A stretch of 64,000 bases of DNA, taken from Mucilaginibacter xinganensis (GTDB lineage Bacteria > Bacteroidota > Bacteroidia > Sphingobacteriales > Sphingobacteriaceae). The stretch covers positions 1-64,000 of the forward strand of contig JAMFSA010000091.1 of NCBI GenBank assembly GCA_026225055.1. Reading direction: 5' to 3'. This document shows positions 26,708 to 37,300 of the stretch, piece by piece (position 1 is the stretch's first letter; each line of letters begins with the position of its first letter). The translations under genes were made by a program, and so were the position numbers. The notes under the pieces are model-generated. The model made no database searches. It had not been told where the DNA came from and was given only the letters and a program-made list of their open reading frames with translations.

Positions 26708-27037
26708 TTATAATTCTATAACTGCCTTAATCTGACTTTCAAGCTTTTTAATTTGTAGCGTTAAATTCTGAATGAGGGATTTATAGATTTGAAACATTTC
26801 CTTATACTCCTTTCCGTCCAATGCCTTGTTTTGTTCCTTCCACGTAGCCTCAAAGCCGCCACGATCACATACGAGATGGTTTCTTAGTGTAAGCAATGAT
26901 TGAAGTCTCAAGATGCCTTTGGCTGGCAATATAGTTGGCTGCAACGTTTCACGGTGCAACCAGGCATATTCTGCAATTCTTTGCGCATCTACCTGATTTA
27001 ATAGCTTGATTAAACCTGTTTTAAAATTGGCCCGGCA
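26708..27037 (-). pseudogene. Remnant of an IS110-family transposase
   Basis: The minus-strand frame reads ...NQVDAQRIAEYAWLHRETLQ and continues through LRLQSLLTLRNHLV into a coiled segment ending QIKKLESQIKAVIEL. This matches the middle of IS110/IS1111 transposases (the K-x-DAxxIAEYA motif and the linker). The N-terminal DEDD part upstream and the C-terminal Ser-containing part are both missing. No ATG begins the frame and it stops in-frame at 27038. It is a dead internal fragment about 110 codons long. Confidence 0.8.
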
Positions 27038-27184
27038 CTATCCGTAGGTTTTTATTTTCCGTTTTTTTAACTCTTAAAAAAAATTCAGCAATCGATTGCT
27101 GAATTAAAATTTATTTTTAGATTTGTTTAAATTGTAACACCTAATTTACATTTCTGCCAATTACCAATTTACTGGATATACCAA

Positions 27185-27766
27185 ATGCAAAGTACCGGGT
27201 ACACATGTAATAAAAGTATCGTCCAGCTATGGAACAAATTCAGGCTGGGAGATGAGGATGCCTACACTTGTTTAATGAGTGTATTTACCAATCAAATGTT
27301 CCGGTATGGGATACGGTTTGTTGGCGACGATGATTTTGTTAAGGACTGTATCCAGGATGTTTTTTACGAATTATGGAAACGCCGCGAAAAAATAACACAA
27401 CCGGTATCGGTAAAATCCTACTTGTTCAAAGCGCTCCGTTTGCGGATCTTTCGCGAGAGATCGAAATGGAAATTGCCCGAACCACTGCTCAATAGTTATG
27501 AATTTACTATGGAGCTTGATGTGGAAACTACCATCATCAAAGAAGAGCTGTCGCTCGAGATCTGTTTAAAACTTCATAAAATACTCGAGAACCTGCCTAA
27601 ACGGCAAAAAGAAATATTATATCTCCGGTTTTATGAAGGCCTGGACCAGGATCGGATCGCCGAGATCATGGGCCTTAACCGCCAGTCGGTTTATAACCTG
27701 TTACATGAGTCTATCTCACGCTTGAGAAAATACTGGTTGAAAAGCCCTGTTTATTATTTCTTATAA
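27185..27766 (+). CDS. ECF-type RNA polymerase sigma factor
   Basis: A 193-residue sigma-70 family factor. Region 2 lies at about 25-90 (FVKDCIQDVFYELWKRREK, SYLFKALRLR). Region 4 is at about 130-180 with LPKRQKEILYLRFYEGLDQD and the helix-turn-helix IAEIMGLNRQSVYNLLHESI. It is followed by a FecR anti-sigma gene and a SusC gene with an STN domain, the standard cell-surface signalling arrangement. It should activate the SusC/SusD operon when the SusC transporter binds its glycan. Confidence 0.95.
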   Translation: MQSTGYTCNKSIVQLWNKFRLGDEDAYTCLMSVFTNQMFRYGIRFVGDDDFVKDCIQDVFYELWKRREKITQPVSVKSYLFKALRLRIFRERSKWKLPEPLLNSYEFTMELDVETTIIKEELSLEICLKLHKILENLPKRQKEILYLRFYEGLDQDRIAEIMGLNRQSVYNLLHESISRLRKYWLKSPVYYFL

Positions 27767-27901
27767 TCGTATTTTCTTCACCTGCGCCTTATAAATTTTC
27801 TCACCAAAAAAATAAATTAAATTTTTCCAGTAGATTTTAAACATTTCGGAATATTATCTATGTAACGACCAATTATATAGATTTCATTAGAACCTAAATA
27901 A

Positions 27902-28996
27902 ATGCTGGAAAATAAATTTTGTAAAGTTGAAGACCTTTTACTGGATGATTCTTTCGTAGAATGGGTTTTGGGAAATTCCGCGGAACAGGATAGCTATTGG
28001 GAGAATTTCCTGACTAAACGGCCGGAATGTGCCGAAAACTTAAAACAGGCGAGCAATATCATCCTGTCTTTTAACATCAAACCGGTAAATGACCTGTCGT
28101 CACAGGAAATTAACGAGATAATTTTAAATGTTAAATCCAGGTATAAACTGGCACCCAACCCTGCTATAGTCGCGCTTCCCAAAAGGAGGTTTGCCATTAT
28201 AAATGTAATGCGTTACGCTGCCATTATAGCCGTAGTTATTTCAATAGGCGTATTGGCGTATCACAGTTATCGCCCCCAAAATAAAGTAGTAAACCAAAGA
28301 GTAGTTTTGGCGGTGTATCATAACGTTGTTAATACAAGTTCGGTGCCGATGCTGATAAAGCTGCCTGATCATAGCTCGGTTATTTTAAAACCACTTGCGC
28401 AATTACGTTACCCCGATTTTTTTACAGGCGCTAAACGCGAAGTTAATTTGATAGGGGAGGCATTTTTTGAAGTAAGTAAAAATCCCAAAAAACCTTTTTT
28501 TGTTTATTCGAATGAATTATTGGTAAGGGTAGTTGGAACAAGCTTTATAGTAAGGGCAAATAAAGGAGATAACCAGTACAAAATAATCGTTAGCACAGGC
28601 AAGGTTGAAGTATGCATGCACGGCGGCAAAAACAATCCGGGCAATGTCAGGCATTCCATTTTGCTGATACCTAACCAACAGGTAGTAGCGTACCGTAATG
28701 ATCTGCGCCTTGAAAAAGATACCCTTAAAAAGCCGCTGTTATTATCGAAGGAATCCACAACCGTGCATTTCAATTTTGTGAACGCCCCTTTTTCCAAAGT
28801 TATATCAACAGTTGAAGAAGCTTATGGTGTGAATATAATTTATGATGAAAAAGTGATGGCGAATTGCCAGTTAACGGCTTCATTGATAGATCAGCCCCTT
28901 GAGGAGCGCTTAAGCCTTATTTGTAAAGCGGTTGAGGCTGAATATAAAATCACCGACGGCCACATTGTAATTACTGGCAAAGGCTGTAACAATTAA
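27902..28996 (+). CDS. FecR-family anti-sigma factor
   Basis: A 364-residue single-pass inner-membrane protein. The cytoplasmic N-terminal part (1-100) would hold the sigma factor. A transmembrane helix lies near 100-120 (YAAIIAVVISIGVLAYH). The periplasmic FecR domain (about 135-235) has LPDHSSVILKPLAQLRYP and REVNLIGEAFFEVSK. The C-terminal DUF4974-like domain (about 290-360, VHFNFVNAPFSKVISTVEEAYGVNI) contacts the STN domain of SusC. Gene order and size are typical. Confidence 0.94.
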   Translation: MLENKFCKVEDLLLDDSFVEWVLGNSAEQDSYWENFLTKRPECAENLKQASNIILSFNIKPVNDLSSQEINEIILNVKSRYKLAPNPAIVALPKRRFAIINVMRYAAIIAVVISIGVLAYHSYRPQNKVVNQRVVLAVYHNVVNTSSVPMLIKLPDHSSVILKPLAQLRYPDFFTGAKREVNLIGEAFFEVSKNPKKPFFVYSNELLVRVVGTSFIVRANKGDNQYKIIVSTGKVEVCMHGGKNNPGNVRHSILLIPNQQVVAYRNDLRLEKDTLKKPLLLSKESTTVHFNFVNAPFSKVISTVEEAYGVNIIYDEKVMANCQLTASLIDQPLEERLSLICKAVEAEYKITDGHIVITGKGCNN

Positions 28997-29177
28997 CCGA
29001 TTATTAATTATTAACCCCCTGTCACATGTAAAAACCAAACCTGAATAAAATCAATCGGCAGTGCTGTCACACTGCCGATGAAGTCGCTTTCTTCCTATAT
29101 CAACAATAATTCTGAGGGATTGTAAAGGAAGACTTTTGTCAAATTTTTTATAAAATCTAACTAACCAAACCAAATTT

Positions 29178-32100
29178 ATGAAAAAAAAACAATTACTCAA
29201 TACTATTATGCGCATAACGGTTTTAAACATTGCTATAGTCTTCACGCTAATTGGTGAGGCTTTGGCGAGTAATACTAATGCCCAGGTATTAAATCAAAGA
29301 CTAACGCTTAATATGAAGGACAAAGAGCTAAGTAAAGTTTTGGCCGCTATTGAAAAAGAGGCCAATGTTACCTTTATTTACAGTCCGGTATTGATCCAAA
29401 CCAACAATAAAGTTATCGCTTCTTTTAAAAATGAACCACTTTCCAGCATCCTTTCACAACTATTGATCCCTCAGCTCATCAAGTATGAGCTATCGAGCAA
29501 TGTAATTGTTTTAAACAGGATAATCCGCAATACAGATGCACCCGGCAGCGGCCAAACCAGCCAGGTTGAGGGCCGTCAGGCCCTGCAAATAAGCGGTAAT
29601 GTAGTCGACGATACTGGCGCTCCGTTAATAGGCGTAAGTGTTACCCTAAAGGGCGGCACTACAGCCGTTAGCACCGATAAAGCCGGTAATTATAAGATCA
29701 GCGTACCCGACAATACCGCCGTTCTGGTATTCAGGTATATCGGATTTTTAACGCAGGAGGTTCCGGTGAATGACCGGCTTGCCATCAATATTAAGCTCGT
29801 GGTTGATCCCCGGTCGCTTAACGAAGTGGTGGTTGTAGGTTACGGTTCGCAAAAAAGGAGCACTTTAACAGGCGCCACCTCATCGTTAAAAGGCGCGTCC
29901 ATCGCAAACGTGGCAGTGCCGGATATCGAGCAGGCCTTGCAGGGGCAGGTTGCCGGTTTAAGCGTTACCAATAATGGTTCTCCGGGCACATCGCCAATTG
30001 TTACTATCCGTGGTATCAGTTCCATCAGCTTCGCTACCGATCCTTTGTACGTGATCGATGGCTATCCGACAGGAAACCTTGCAATGTTCGATTCCAAGGA
30101 TGTTGAATCGATAGAGGTGTTGAAAGATGCGAGCGCGGCAGCCATCTATGGTTCAAGGGCTACCAACGGTGTTATACTCATCACCACAAAAAAAGGATCA
30201 AAAAGCAACAAGGTTACCGTAAGCCTTGATTCTTACGCCGGCATCCAGAGCCCGTCAAAGGAACTGCACCTTTTAAATACCCAGCAGTATGTGCAATATG
30301 CTACCGCGCTTGATGGCGCCGCCGGCATAGCATTACCTCCACGTTTACAGCCGGCAAATTTTAACCTGCCCATTTACGCGGGCTCAACCCAAACTTATGC
30401 AGAAACCAATACTAACTGGCAAAATGAATATTTCAGGCACGATGCGCCTATCCTGTCGAATAACATATCGTTAAACGGCGGGGATGATCTTTCGCATTTT
30501 TACATCTCGGCCGGGTATTTTAAGCAGGACGGTATTGCGGCAGGCTTAAGCTTCGACAGGTATAACTTCCGTGCCAACTCCGAGCATAAGTTAAGCAAGG
30601 TGTTCTCTGTAGGGCAAACCCTGTATACCGCTGTTGGCGATCAGCATTTTGACGCTACCGGCGGCAGTAACAGAACGCCGCTTACCAACGTTATCCGCAT
30701 GGCGCCTTATCTGCCGGATTATGATCCGACTACACAAGGCGGTTTCAGGGGACCGATAAGCAGCTTTGATGGCGCGGATCCAACCAATCCTGTTGAATAT
30801 GCCTTAATTGGAAACAATGAAACAAGTACGCTGAAGATTTTAGGTACTTTATATGCAGGGGTTAATTTTACGCCCTGGTTATCATTTAAATCCACCTTCG
30901 GTGTTGATTATACCGACGCGTATACCCAAAATTATACCCCCATTTATAACGATGGCGGTACCTTGTCGGCAGCATTGGCTTCAATAGCCAACCAGCGCTC
31001 CATATACCTGGGCAAACTGTTTACACAACAGTTAACATTTAATAAAACTTATGGCGAGCACCATATCAACGCGGTAGCGGTTTATGAAACCCAATCGCAA
31101 AATCAAACTATTGCCAATGCTTCGGGCAATCAAAGCAATAACCTGGTTAAAACACTTAACGGTGGATCAAATATAGCCGCTACCAATGATGTGGAAAGCA
31201 ACCTGTTGATCTCCTATGTAGGCCGCATAACGTATGATTATGCCGCCAAATACCTGTTAAGCGCGTCCATACGCCGCGATGGTTTATCTATTTGGGCGCC
31301 GGGTCATAAATACCAGGATTTCCCTTCGGCTTCAATAGGCTGGAAGATCGACCAGGAAGATTTTCTTAGGGAATCCAAGGTGGTATCCGAACTGAAATTA
31401 AGGGCAGGTTACGGTATCACAGGTATCCCGCCATCGGCTTTGGGTAATTATCCTTATTTATCGCCTATTCAATCCAACCAGGCCTACTATCCTTTCGGTG
31501 GTATTAACGGCAGCGGTAATGCTTCTTATACCAATGGTTTAAGTAACCCCGATCTGAGCTGGGAAACCACCAGGCAACTGAATATAGGTATTGACCTGGG
31601 TTTGATCAACAATAAATTCACCCTTACAGCCGATTATTACCAAAGAAAAACCACTAATCTTATTTTGGCTGTACCTACCTCTCCCAGCGAAGGTTTTGGC
31701 GGAGCAGGCGCATTGGAAAACATTGCCGCAATGCAAAATAAGGGGCTTGACCTACAGTTAGGTTACCATAAAAGAGACGGTGAGTTTAAATACGACATCA
31801 CCGGTTTAATAAGCTTTATAACCAATAAAGTATTATCACTGAATTCTCCTACAGCTTCGATAGTGTCCGGCGGCGATGGTGATTTTGGCAGCGGTTATAA
31901 CTTTACCAAAACAATTGCGGGCCAGTCTGTAGGTCAGTTTTATGGCTGGAAAACCGATGGCTTATTTCAAACCGCGCAGCAGGTGGCCAACAGCCCTTTC
32001 CAAACTAGCTTAACGGCCCCCGGCGATATCAAATACCAGGATATCAATCACGACGGAAAGATCGACGGCAGCGACGAAACTTACCTCGGCAGCCCTATTC

Positions 32101-32630
32101 CTAAGTTTACTTATTCGTTAAATTATTCCGCTTCCTACAAAAACTTCGATATTGGTGTGTTTTTCCAGGGCGTATATGGAAACAAGATCCTGAACGCAGA
32201 GAATATTATTTTACAAGGTATGCCAAGGTTGTTTAATTCAAGCACCGCAGTATTGGATGCCTGGACGCCATCAAACACCAATACAACTATTCCAAGGGCT
32301 ATCTCAGGCGATCCGAATGATAATGACCGTTTATCTGATCGCTGGATTGAAAGCGGATCGTATTTAAGGTTGAAAAACCTAGTGATAGGCTATACCATCC
32401 CGACCAATCTTTTAAAATCATGGACAGGGAATGCGATAAGCCGCTTAAAGGTTTATGTATCGGGCCAAAACCTGCTAACATTTACAAAATATACAGGCTT
32501 TGATCCGGAAGTAGGTAACAAAACCCAGGGACAAACAGATGGATCGGGTGCAAATTTGAGGAGCGGGGTTGATTTTGGTCAGTATCCTGCTGCAAGGGTG
32601 TTCCAATTCGGTATCCAGGCTGGTTTTTAA
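29178..32630 (+). CDS. SusC/RagA TonB-dependent outer-membrane transporter with STN domain
   Basis: A 1150-residue transporter for oligosaccharide or other large nutrients across the outer membrane, powered by TonB. Order: signal peptide (about 1-36); STN signalling domain (about 41-115, LSKVLAAIEKEANVTFIYS); carboxypeptidase-regulatory-like domain (about 137-215); the LNEVVVVGYGSQKR linker; plug (about 225-335); 22-strand barrel to the end. The STN domain links it to the FecR/ECF pair upstream. SusD follows after 26 nt. Confidence 0.97.
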   Translation: MKKKQLLNTIMRITVLNIAIVFTLIGEALASNTNAQVLNQRLTLNMKDKELSKVLAAIEKEANVTFIYSPVLIQTNNKVIASFKNEPLSSILSQLLIPQLIKYELSSNVIVLNRIIRNTDAPGSGQTSQVEGRQALQISGNVVDDTGAPLIGVSVTLKGGTTAVSTDKAGNYKISVPDNTAVLVFRYIGFLTQEVPVNDRLAINIKLVVDPRSLNEVVVVGYGSQKRSTLTGATSSLKGASIANVAVPDIEQALQGQVAGLSVTNNGSPGTSPIVTIRGISSISFATDPLYVIDGYPTGNLAMFDSKDVESIEVLKDASAAAIYGSRATNGVILITTKKGSKSNKVTVSLDSYAGIQSPSKELHLLNTQQYVQYATALDGAAGIALPPRLQPANFNLPIYAGSTQTYAETNTNWQNEYFRHDAPILSNNISLNGGDDLSHFYISAGYFKQDGIAAGLSFDRYNFRANSEHKLSKVFSVGQTLYTAVGDQHFDATGGSNRTPLTNVIRMAPYLPDYDPTTQGGFRGPISSFDGADPTNPVEYALIGNNETSTLKILGTLYAGVNFTPWLSFKSTFGVDYTDAYTQNYTPIYNDGGTLSAALASIANQRSIYLGKLFTQQLTFNKTYGEHHINAVAVYETQSQNQTIANASGNQSNNLVKTLNGGSNIAATNDVESNLLISYVGRITYDYAAKYLLSASIRRDGLSIWAPGHKYQDFPSASIGWKIDQEDFLRESKVVSELKLRAGYGITGIPPSALGNYPYLSPIQSNQAYYPFGGINGSGNASYTNGLSNPDLSWETTRQLNIGIDLGLINNKFTLTADYYQRKTTNLILAVPTSPSEGFGGAGALENIAAMQNKGLDLQLGYHKRDGEFKYDITGLISFITNKVLSLNSPTASIVSGGDGDFGSGYNFTKTIAGQSVGQFYGWKTDGLFQTAQQVANSPFQTSLTAPGDIKYQDINHDGKIDGSDETYLGSPIPKFTYSLNYSASYKNFDIGVFFQGVYGNKILNAENIILQGMPRLFNSSTAVLDAWTPSNTNTTIPRAISGDPNDNDRLSDRWIESGSYLRLKNLVIGYTIPTNLLKSWTGNAISRLKVYVSGQNLLTFTKYTGFDPEVGNKTQGQTDGSGANLRSGVDFGQYPAARVFQFGIQAGF

Positions 32631-32656
32631 TGATTATTAATATTTAAAAAAATTAT

Positions 32657-34237
32657 ATGAAAATTAAAAAATTATTTATCGCGTTGGTTGTGTTGGGATT
32701 CGCTGCCGTCGCTACCATTTATTCGTGCAAAAAGGGTGATTTGAATACAACCGACCCAAATGTGTTGAGCTTGGCAAATTCTTTTAAATCTTCGGCTGAT
32801 ATATTGGCGGCCACCAATTCAATTTATTCGGTAATGCACTCCAATGATATTATTGGCAGGTGGCAGTTCTGGGTGCATGATTTAAGGGCTGATGACGGAA
32901 AATCAGGCGGGGGCCAGTTAGGAGCGGACCTGTTATCGATACTCAATGGTGTAAATACACCGAGCAACGATATTACCACTCCGTATTTTACGGCGCTTTA
33001 CACGCAAATTCACCGCGCTAACACCGTTTTGGATAATGCGCCAAGGGCTACAGACAATGCGGCATTGGTTGCCCGCTGTGTAGGCGAAGCCAAGTTTTTA
33101 AGGGCATGGGCTTATTTTGAATTGGTGAGCATGTGGGGTAAAGTACCGGTTTATACCACTACGGTAAAAACACCTTCCGCTTCTGCTCCATTATCTTCGG
33201 TATCGGATGTTTACGCGCTGATCATTAAGGATCTGACCGATGCCGCCGTGGCGTTGCCGGGTAAATCGGCCTATGGCCCGTCTGATTTGGGCAGGGCAAC
33301 AAATGCTGCCGCATGGGGTATGCTGGGCAGGGCCTATATGCAGGAAGGCGATTACAAAGATGCCGAAGCCGCTTTATTGAAAATACCGAGCAGCGGGGCC
33401 GACGGCTATTCGCTGGTAACCAATTTTTCGGATAATTTTAAACAGGAAACAGCATTCAACAACGAATCGGTTTTTGAAGTTATTTTTACGGACAAAGGCG
33501 ATAACAACTTTAACTGGGGTGGCGATAACGGAGTTGGAGACGGCCCTACGGCCGATCAAACTACGGTACGTAACCAGGAATACAATCCAATTGCCTGGAG
33601 AAACCTTATTCCTTCGGAACATTGGGCTGCGGAATTTGAAAATACTGTTACCGGCGCGGCAAAAACCGACCCTCGTTTTGGGTTTAGTATTTACAAAACA
33701 GGCGATGCCTTTGATAATGATCCGGGACCGGGCACTGTTTTGGTTGATGCCGATCAGAACGGCCAGACAACACATTACCTTGGCGCCGATATCAAGCTGG
33801 GCTATCGTAAATACATGCTCATCTATGAAGAAAACCGGAGCACGGCTTCTTTTCACCCCGGAGGCGTTGACGCGCGTTTGCTGCGTTATGCCGATGTATT
33901 ACTGATGCTTGCTGAGTGTGCAAACGAAAATGGAGACATGGCCGGTGCAATTGGCTATTTAAACCAGGTAAGAGCAAGGCCCAGTGTTGCCATGCCGCCT
34001 TACCCAACCAGTCAATTTCCGGTGGCAAATAAAGACGGCGTAACCTTAGCCATTATGCACGAAAGGCAAGTTGAGCTGGGTAACGAGGAGTTGAGGAACA
34101 TCGATATCATACGCTGGAGAAACAAAGGATATTATCCTTCAATTGCTCCCGAACCAATATCCTATTACAAAAAAGCAGGGGACGAATTTCTTGCTATCCC
34201 GGAAGCGGAAACCGATAACAATGCAAACCTGCAATAA
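32657..34237 (+). CDS. SusD/RagB surface nutrient-binding lipoprotein
   Basis: A 526-residue lipoprotein (YSCKKGDLN, Cys near residue 24) that caps SusC and binds the substrate outside the cell. It carries the SusD N-terminal FTTDPN-like start (LNTTDPN), the tetratricopeptide scaffold (CVGEAKFLRAWAYFELVSMWG; AAWGMLGRAYMQEGDYKDAE) and the C-terminal RYADVLLMLAECANE and ERQVELGNEELRNIDIIRWRN motifs. All are diagnostic. A 12-bp perfect hairpin follows. Confidence 0.97.
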   Translation: MKIKKLFIALVVLGFAAVATIYSCKKGDLNTTDPNVLSLANSFKSSADILAATNSIYSVMHSNDIIGRWQFWVHDLRADDGKSGGGQLGADLLSILNGVNTPSNDITTPYFTALYTQIHRANTVLDNAPRATDNAALVARCVGEAKFLRAWAYFELVSMWGKVPVYTTTVKTPSASAPLSSVSDVYALIIKDLTDAAVALPGKSAYGPSDLGRATNAAAWGMLGRAYMQEGDYKDAEAALLKIPSSGADGYSLVTNFSDNFKQETAFNNESVFEVIFTDKGDNNFNWGGDNGVGDGPTADQTTVRNQEYNPIAWRNLIPSEHWAAEFENTVTGAAKTDPRFGFSIYKTGDAFDNDPGPGTVLVDADQNGQTTHYLGADIKLGYRKYMLIYEENRSTASFHPGGVDARLLRYADVLLMLAECANENGDMAGAIGYLNQVRARPSVAMPPYPTSQFPVANKDGVTLAIMHERQVELGNEELRNIDIIRWRNKGYYPSIAPEPISYYKKAGDEFLAIPEAETDNNANLQ

Positions 34238-34270
34238 TTGCTCTTTAAATTAAACCTTTCACACCTAAAC

Positions 34271-34302
34271 AATAACTATGGCTTTAATTAGCCATAGTTA
34301 TT
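34271..34302 (+). terminator. Strong hairpin between susD and the FG-GAP genes
   Basis: AATAACTATGGC (34271-34282) and GCCATAGTTATT (34291-34302) are perfect complements with loop TTTAATTA, followed by TATTTTTA. It likely ends or attenuates the susCD message, so the downstream FG-GAP genes would be expressed at a lower level or from their own promoter. Confidence 0.75.
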
Positions 34303-34327
34303 TATTTTTAAGCCGGTAAACCTATAG

Positions 34328-37300
34328 ATGAAACACGTTTTAATTATTTTAATTTGCCCCTTAATCATGCTGGCTGTGGGCTGTAAAAAATCTGCGCCAA
34401 CTTTGTTTCAGCAAATTTCCTCCTCTCAGTCGGGTATTCATTTTAATAACCTCATTACTGAAAACGATTCCATCAACCCCATCGATAACGCTTATGTGTA
34501 TAACGGCGGCGGTGTAGGCATCGGCGATTTTAATAACGATGGTCTGCAGGATATTTATTTCACCGGCAATATGGTATCAAACAAACTGTATTTAAACGAG
34601 GGCGATTTTAAATTTAAGGATATTACCGACGAAGCCGGCGTAGGCGGCATAGGCAGGTGGGGAAGAGGGGTTTCCATCATCGATATCAATAACGATGGGC
34701 TGATGGATATTTACGTATGTAATTCCCTTTCAGATGATTCCCTTAAACGTACCAACCTGCTGTATATAAACCAGGGCCCCGATAAAAACGGTATCCCCCA
34801 TTTTAAAGAAATGGCCCATGAGTACGGCCTGGATATCCATGCGCACTCCACCATGGCCACTTTTTTCGACTATGATAATGATGGCGATCTTGATATGTAC
34901 CTTGCTGTAAATCAGCCAGACAAAAGTTCCTATGCGAATGATTTCAGGCCGATCATCAAGGATGGCTCATACCCGAGTACGGGCAGGCTCTACCGGAACG
35001 ACTGGGATGCCAAATTAGGACATGGGGTATTTCATGATGTATCCAAACAGGCGGGTATTACGATTGAAGGGTATAGCCACGGGGTATCTATTGTTGATAT
35101 AAACCGGGATGGCTGGAAGGATATTTACGTAACGAATGATTTTTTAACAAATAACATTCTTTATATCAATAATCACGACGGCACATTTACCGATGAATCA
35201 AAAGAATACTTTAAGCATACATCGCTGAACGCGATGGGCCAGGATGTTGAAGATATCAATAACGATGGCCTTGCCGATATTTTTGAGCTCGATATGAGCC
35301 CGGCCGATAACTACCGCAAAAAGATGATGAGCATGCCCAACAGCTACCAAACTTTTGAAAACTTTGATCACTATGGCTACCAGTACCAATATCCGCGCAA
35401 TACCTTACAGCTTAACCAGGGCCCGCGGGTAGGGCAAAACGACTCGATAGGGAAGCCCGCCTTCAGCGAGATAGGGTTTATGAGCGGCGTAGCCCAAACC
35501 GACTGGAGCTGGACACCGCTGATAACCGATTTTAATAATGATGGCTACAAAGATATCATTATAACTAACGGCTATCCCAAAGATGTAACCGATCATGATT
35601 TTATAACATTCAGGAACAACGCCTACCTTATCGCCACAAAAAAACAGGTAATAGGGCAAATACCTGCCGTCAAGATCCATAATTATGCTTTCCGGAATAA
35701 AGACGGGATAACCTTTGAAGATGTTAGCGATAACTGGGGTTTATCGCTTCCAACTTTTTCGAACGGAGCCGTTTATGCCGATCTTAATAACGATGGCGCT
35801 ATGGACATCGTTATCAACAATATTGATGATGAAGCCCTCATCTACAAAAACACCGTTCGGGATAAAAACAAAAAGGACAACCATTACCTGCAAATAAAGT
35901 TCCGGGGCGGCAAGCAAAATATTGATGGCATTGGCGCCTGGGCCGATATTTTTTATGATAAAGGCAAGCACCAGGTTTATGAAAATAATCCTTTCAGGGG
36001 ATATTTATCAACCATACAAAACATAGCGCACTTCGGGTTAAACTCGGTAACTACGGTTGATTCGGTAGTGATCAGGTGGCCTAACGGGAAAAAGCAACTC
36101 TTGCTAAAAGTTAAGGCCGATCAGTTATTAAAAGTTAGCATGGCTAACGCCAATGATAGTTACACCTGGGAGCAGCCCAAAATGGCGGTAAAATCCGTTT
36201 TTAAAGAGGTAACAAACGCGGTAGGGATCAACTATAAACATAAGGAGGATGATTTTGTCGATTTCAATATTCAGAAACTTTTACCGCATAAGCTATCGGA
36301 ATATAGCCCCGCCCTGGCGGTAGGCGATGTTGACGGCAATGGCCTGGATGATATTATTATCGGCGGCAACGCCAAAGCGCCTGCGCAGGTGTTTTTACAG
36401 CAGCCTAACGGTAAATTTAAACAGCGGGATCTGTTATCGCCCCAAAATATGCCTGCCGGGAATTACAAAGATGGCGGTATACTGCTTTTTGATGCAAATG
36501 GCGATGGCAAGCCCGATTTATACATCACCGGCAGCGGGTATGAGAATGCCGCGAACAGCCCGGTTTACCAGGACAGGTTATACCTGAATGACGGCAGGGG
36601 CAATTTTACCTTAGCCGCCGACGCTTTGCCAACAAATTATACAAGTAAGCTTTGCGTAAGGGCGGTAGACTATAATAAGGACGGCAAGCTTGATCTTTTC
36701 ATATCGGGCCGGGTTGAACCCTGGAGATACCCTAAACCGGTTTCCAGCATGATCTTGCGTAACGATACTAAAAACGGCCACGTTAAGTTTACCGATGTTA
36801 CCAACGAAGTGGCTCCCGCGCTTAAAAACATTGGCCTGGTATGCGATGCGCTGTTCACCGATTTTGATAACGATGACTGGCCCGACCTGGTACTTGCCGG
36901 TGAATGGATGCCCGTTACATTTTTAAAGAATGACCATGGCATATTTAAAAATATAACCGCCGGTACAACAACCGGTAATAAACCGGGCTGGTGGAACACC
37001 ATTGTAGCAGGCGATTTCAGGCATACCGGAAGAATGGATTATATTGTGGGTAATGCAGGCTTAAATACCTTATACCAGGTAAGCGATCAGTACCCTGCCT
37101 ACATCACCGCTAAAGCCTTCGACCTCCCAGACCGTTACGATGCCTTTCCTTCGCTTTTTCTGCCGGGCCAGGATGGTATTAAACGCGAGTACCCTGCCAA
37201 CACACGTGACGACGCCATTAAACAAATGATCTCCCTGCGTAAAAAATTCACCAATTATAAGTCCTACGCTACGGCTACCATGGACGATATTTTTACGCCC

